Shown here one piece after another: positions 7,277 to 9,414 of a stretch of 9,414 nucleotides of DNA (position 1 is the first letter of the stretch; the number at the start of each line of letters is the position of its first letter). Location: assembly GCA_945888895.1 (NCBI GenBank), contig CAMDAY010000074.1, positions 1 to 9,414 of the forward strand, read 5' to 3'. Source of the DNA: Dehalococcoides mccartyi (GTDB lineage Bacteria > Chloroflexota > Dehalococcoidia > UBA2979). The notes below the pieces were generated by a model, which searched no databases, was not told the origin of the DNA, and saw nothing but the letters and a program-made list of their open reading frames with translations. The translations under genes were made by a program, and so were the position numbers.

Positions 7277-7296
7277 GTTCAGATACTGCGTGGACG

Positions 7297-7316
7297 GGTG
7301 GGGTGGAATCAGGTGG
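7297..7316 (+). repeat. GGTGG direct-repeat cluster beside the palindrome
   Basis: GGTGG occurs at 7297-7301, 7302-7306 and 7312-7316, and again inside the palindrome arm at 7335-7339, with the inverted form CCACC at 7346-7350. Start-to-start spacings are 5, 10 and 23 bases, close to half, one and about two helical turns. The copy at 7312 extends as GGTGGCCTTAG, resembling the palindrome's GGTGGCTTAAG. This could be a set of half-sites for a DNA-binding protein; the unit is short, so chance is not excluded. Confidence 0.35.
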
Positions 7317-7326
7317 CCTTAGTCCT

Positions 7327-7358
7327 CCTTCCCGGGTGGCTTAAGCCACCCGGGAAGG
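7327..7358. promoter_or_regulatory. perfect 32-bp palindrome, probable operator or hairpin between divergent regulator and kinase genes
   Basis: The left arm CCTTCCCGGGTGGCTT (7327-7342) is followed immediately by its exact reverse complement (7343-7358), with no loop bases and no mismatch. It is 6 bases upstream of the -35 of the kinase promoter candidate; its centre is about 57 bases before the expected start of transcription, a position usual for activator sites. It is about 50 bases upstream of the response-regulator start. The LuxR-type regulator next door is the obvious candidate ligand, since NarL-family proteins bind inverted repeats. A structural hairpin or dispersed palindromic repeat is an alternative. 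It has no T tract, so a terminator is unlikely. Confidence 0.6.
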
Positions 7359-7363
7359 TCAGG

Positions 7364-7392
7364 TTGTCCAGCGGGACCCCAACTCGCATACT
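7364..7392 (+). promoter_or_regulatory. sigma70-like promoter for the histidine kinase gene
   Basis: TTGTCC (7364-7369) and CATACT (7387-7392) are separated by exactly 17 bases; each hexamer matches consensus at 4 of 6 positions. Transcription would begin near 7399, giving a leader of about 80 bases before the ATG at 7479. This is the best promoter match in the window, and its position directly downstream of the 32-bp palindrome supports regulated expression. Confidence 0.5.
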
Positions 7393-7478
7393 TCGTTTGC
7401 CCGCCGTTCGGGGAGCGATCGTCCGCGCGCTGACCCAGCCCGGCTGGATGGCGCCGGTGCCGAGGGGACGGACGCGCC

Positions 7479-8510
7479 ATGGTGTCGAACCCTCTTCCGG
7501 GATCTGTCTTCCAGTCACTGATCCACTTCGCTCCGGACGGCTTCCTGGTGGTTGACCGCGCTGGCATGGTGGTCTTCGCGAACGCGCAGGCCGAGGTTCT
7601 CTTCGGCTACTCGCGCGAGGAGCTGATGGGCACCCCAGTGGAGCGCCTGATCCCGGAGCGGTTCCGAGCCAGCCACCTCGACCTCCGCGGCAGATACTCG
7701 CGAGTGCCCCGGGCGCGCTCGATGGGGACAGGGCTGGCCCTGAAAGCGCGCCGACGCGACGGCAGCGAGTTCGATGTCGAGATCAGCCTCGCCCCGGTCT
7801 ATACCGATGAGGGACTGCTGGTCTCGGTCACCGTCCGGGACGTGACGGAGCAACGCGAGCTCGAAGAGGAGCGCCGGCGCCTGCTCGGCGCCACGCAGAT
7901 CGAGCGCGAACGCGACCGGATATCCGCCGACTTGCACGACGGCGTCATGCAGACGATGTACTCGGTCGGCTTGCTGCTCACCAACTTCCTGTACGAGACG
8001 CCCACCTTGACCGATGGTGAGCGCGGACGGATCGACGACGCGATCAAAGAGCTCAACCAGGCCATTGGCGATGTACGTCAGTATGTCAGCGACCTGCATC
8101 CGGCCGAGTTCAATGGTGATCTGAGGTCGTCACTGGATGCGCTCGTCAGGCTGTTCACCGACAGCTCGACGGCCTCGTTCTCATTCTCGGGGGATCTCGA
8201 TACCACCCACCTTGAGCCCGCGGTTGCCTTCGAGCTCTTCCTGCTCGCGCGCGAGGCCCTGTCCAATGTGCAGCGTCACGCCGAGGCCAGCAGCGTCGTC
8301 GTCGTCCTCGACGAGGAAGACGATGGGCTGGTACTCAAGGTGGAGGACGATGGGGTCGGGTTTGATCTCGCCGACGCGCCCCCCGGTCACTTCGGATTAC
8401 GCAACATGCGCAGGCGCGCTGATGCGCTCGGGGCTCAACTGGAACTGCTCAGCAGTCCGGGATCGGGAACGGTGGTTTGTGTTCACGTCCCGGCGCTTCC
8501 CGCCACGTAG
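7479..8510 (+). CDS. soluble PAS-domain sensor histidine kinase, NarL/DegS type
   Basis: This is a 343-residue cytoplasmic kinase with no membrane segment. A single PAS domain covers about 9-125 (FQSLIHFAPDGFLVVDRAGMVVFANAQAEVLFGYSREELMG ... VSVTVRDVTEQRELEEE) and likely binds a ligand or cofactor. A short coiled-coil linker leads to a HisKA_3 dimerisation domain with ERDRISADLHDGVMQTMYSVGLLL, phosphoacceptor H153. The ATP-binding domain shows the N box REALSNVQRHAEASSV (N263), G1 box DDGVGFD (290-296) and G2 box GHFGLRNM (303-310), ending LSSPGSGTVVCVHVP. The HATPase parts look complete, so the enzyme should be active. The ATG at 7479 has AGGGGAC nine bases upstream. It is divergent from the LuxR-type response regulator, which is the class these kinases phosphorylate; the regulator's missing Mg2+ site makes that pairing uncertain. 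Confidence 0.93.
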   Translation: MVSNPLPGSVFQSLIHFAPDGFLVVDRAGMVVFANAQAEVLFGYSREELMGTPVERLIPERFRASHLDLRGRYSRVPRARSMGTGLALKARRRDGSEFDVEISLAPVYTDEGLLVSVTVRDVTEQRELEEERRRLLGATQIERERDRISADLHDGVMQTMYSVGLLLTNFLYETPTLTDGERGRIDDAIKELNQAIGDVRQYVSDLHPAEFNGDLRSSLDALVRLFTDSSTASFSFSGDLDTTHLEPAVAFELFLLAREALSNVQRHAEASSVVVVLDEEDDGLVLKVEDDGVGFDLADAPPGHFGLRNMRRRADALGAQLELLSSPGSGTVVCVHVPALPAT

Positions 8511-8809
8511 CGCACGGATGTCGGTGGCGCTCGGGGTGAGACGCCTCGCCCGCTCTGCAGCCGCCGACCGGATGGCCGCGATCGTGCGGTGCGTCACACC
8601 GTCCCTCGATCAGTCGCGTGCAAGATCGATGCGCCTATCCGAGGCACGCGGGGTGCTCGGCGTGGGTGCGTCGAGCTGCGAACACCTAGCGGTCCGCGTC
8701 ACGTGCTTCACGGACGAGCCGTAATGCGAGGAACGTGTCGCAGCACTCGGATCCGTCGTCATTGCAGCGAGGGTCGAGGGGGCAGACCCTCGACACTGTG
8801 GGAGCCACC
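8511..8809. other. non-coding gap after the kinase gene
   Basis: I find no recognisable gene here. A frame of about 68 codons from an ATG at 8518 has no visible SD, an arginine/alanine-rich composition and no domain I know, so I do not call it. The right end holds the hairpin at 8773-8794 and the SD of the phosphorylase relic. Confidence 0.5.
8773..8794 (+). repeat. hairpin upstream of the glucan phosphorylase relic
   Basis: GTCGAGGG (8773-8780) and CCCTCGAC (8787-8794) form a perfect 8-bp stem around a six-base loop. AGGGTC/GACCCT (8770-8775 with 8785-8790) offers an alternative, mutually exclusive pairing. The stem lies only about six bases before the GGGAG ribosome site of the relic gene. 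No T tract follows, so an intrinsic terminator is not supported. Its shape and the trailing ACACT/TGG context recall the hairpin at 1998-2024. Confidence 0.45.
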
Positions 8810-9031
8810 ATGCCGGACCAACACGGCAAGGGGCATCAGCCCAGAGTGGCGTAGTTCTCGATGGAGGTCGCCCTCGAGACAGCGATTCCGACGTATTCCG
8901 GAGGGCTCGGCGTGCTGGCCGGTGACACGCTGCGGGCGGGAATCGACCTCGTCATGTCGATGGTCGCCGTCTCGCTGGTGCATCGCGCCGGCTATCTCAC
9001 ACAGCGATTGGATGCCGCCGGCCACCACGAG
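8810..9031 (+). pseudogene. relic of alpha-glucan phosphorylase (GT35), nonsense-mutated and truncated
   Basis: From the ATG at 8810 (GGGAG a few bases upstream) the frame reads MPDQHGKGHQPRVA, a TAG stop at 8852-8854, then FSMEVALETAIPTYSGGLGVLAGDTLRAGIDLVMSMVAVSLVHRAGYLTQRLDAAGHHE. Alpha-glucan phosphorylases of the short bacterial/archaeal type carry AYFSMExALExAIPTYSGGLGVLAGD near their N terminus, so the stop replaces the conserved tyrosine of AYFSME, a one-base TAC/TAT to TAG change. Resemblance stops near 9031, after about 74 codons of a protein that normally exceeds 500 residues; the frame then continues without recognisable content. LVMSMVAV where the family usually has LGVPMVAV is a further sign of decay. 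The full enzyme would release glucose-1-phosphate from glycogen. The remnant cannot be functional. The aldo/keto reductase SD begins about 20 bases beyond the end of similarity. Confidence 0.8.
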
Positions 9032-9065
9032 CGGCGCAGGCGCAGCGCATTCTGGAGGACAGGGC

Positions 9066-9414
9066 ATGGAGTATCGCTACCTCGGGGCGTCGGGGCTTCA
9101 AGTGTCGATTGCGGGGCTGGGCACGAACCAGTTCGGCACGCGACTCGACGGCGACGCGACCGCGAACGTCGTGAACGCGGCGCTCGACCTCGGCGTGAAC
9201 TTCTTCGATGTCGCGGACATCTATGGCGGACAGGGACGGTCCGAGGAGTTCCTGGGACGAGCGATGAAAGGCCATCGTCAGCAGATCGTCCTGACCACCA
9301 AGTTCGGCAACCGCATGGTCGAGGGGCCGATGGGCAACGGCGGCTCACGCCGATACATCATGCAAGCCGTCGAGGCGTCGCTGCGGCGGCTCGATACGGA
9401 TTACATCGACCTCT
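9066..9414 (+). CDS. aldo/keto reductase, 5' part (runs off the window)
   Basis: The first 116 residues of an aldo/keto reductase are present, a cytoplasmic NADP(H)-dependent (alpha/beta)8-barrel enzyme acting on carbonyls or alcohols. The N terminus MEYRYLGASGLQVSIAGLGTNQFG is typical of the voltage-gated-K-channel-beta-like/YghZ group. NFFDVADIYGGQGRSEEFLGRAM supplies the catalytic D48 and Y53, and VLTTKFG supplies K79; the catalytic histidine lies beyond the window edge. RYIMQAVEASLRRLDTDYIDL (97-116) is the standard helix before that strand. The ATG at 9066 has GGAGGA about seven bases upstream. The gene looks intact as far as it goes and starts directly after the phosphorylase relic. Substrate unknown. 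Confidence 0.92.
   Translation, partial: MEYRYLGASGLQVSIAGLGTNQFGTRLDGDATANVVNAALDLGVNFFDVADIYGGQGRSEEFLGRAMKGHRQQIVLTTKFGNRMVEGPMGNGGSRRYIMQAVEASLRRLDTDYIDL

Noticed and set aside
7327..7358. Palindrome as an intrinsic terminator
   Set aside because: No T-rich tract follows on either strand, and it lies between the 5' ends of divergent genes, where a terminator is not expected.
8518..8724. Possible small gene after the histidine kinase
   Set aside because: No ribosome site, no recognisable domain, and the frame is the continuation of a shadow frame through the kinase gene.
8852..8854. TAG in the phosphorylase relic as a recoded amber codon (e.g. pyrrolysine)
   Set aside because: The frame is also truncated after about 74 codons and has other substitutions at conserved sites, so ordinary pseudogene decay explains it; no recoding signal is visible.

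Overview
The window is GC-rich bacterial DNA, with strong G/C preference at third codon positions, mostly GTG/ATG/TTG starts and GAGG-type ribosome sites. The gene mix is a bona fide formylglycine-generating enzyme, an F420-type luciferase-like oxidoreductase, a COG2403-type P-loop protein, an MFS carrier, a NarL-type two-component pair and an aldo/keto reductase. That mix fits an environmental Chloroflexota lineage (Dehalococcoidia/SAR202-like) best, although some Actinobacteriota could look similar. The taxon is inferred from gene content only.

Layout, left to right. 1-204 is a leader with a weak promoter candidate and a small hairpin. 205-787 holds two small, tightly spaced membrane-anchored proteins. 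About 909-1904 is the formylglycine-generating enzyme with both copper-binding cysteines, followed by a 12-bp-stem hairpin (1998-2024) with a T-rich tail that probably ends transcription. 2133-3179 (minus) is an LLM-class flavin/F420 oxidoreductase, divergent from an MFS transporter at 3318-4598 (TTG start with a strong SD). 4496-4960 (minus) is the 5' half of an ABC ATPase, cut off where it meets the MFS gene. 5071-6429 (minus) is a COG2403 predicted GTPase / cyclic-2,3-diphosphoglycerate-synthase-like protein.

6593-7276 (minus) is a LuxR/NarL-type response regulator whose receiver lacks the two Mg-binding acidic residues. It is divergent from a soluble PAS histidine kinase at 7479-8510. The 202-bp gap between them carries a perfect 32-bp palindrome six bases upstream of a good promoter (TTGTCC-N17-CATACT) facing the kinase, plus extra GGTGG half-sites. 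This looks like a regulated promoter and is the most distinctive regulatory structure in the window.

8810-9031 is a relic of an alpha-glucan phosphorylase. Its start codon and SD survive, but the tyrosine of the family's AYFSME motif has become a TAG stop and the gene ends after about 74 codons. An aldo/keto reductase starts at 9066 and runs off the window.

Taken together this is an ordinary metabolic/regulatory stretch of chromosome with two 3'-truncated gene relics, not an obvious defence or mobile island. No tRNA, rRNA, CRISPR array, transposase or phage gene was found.
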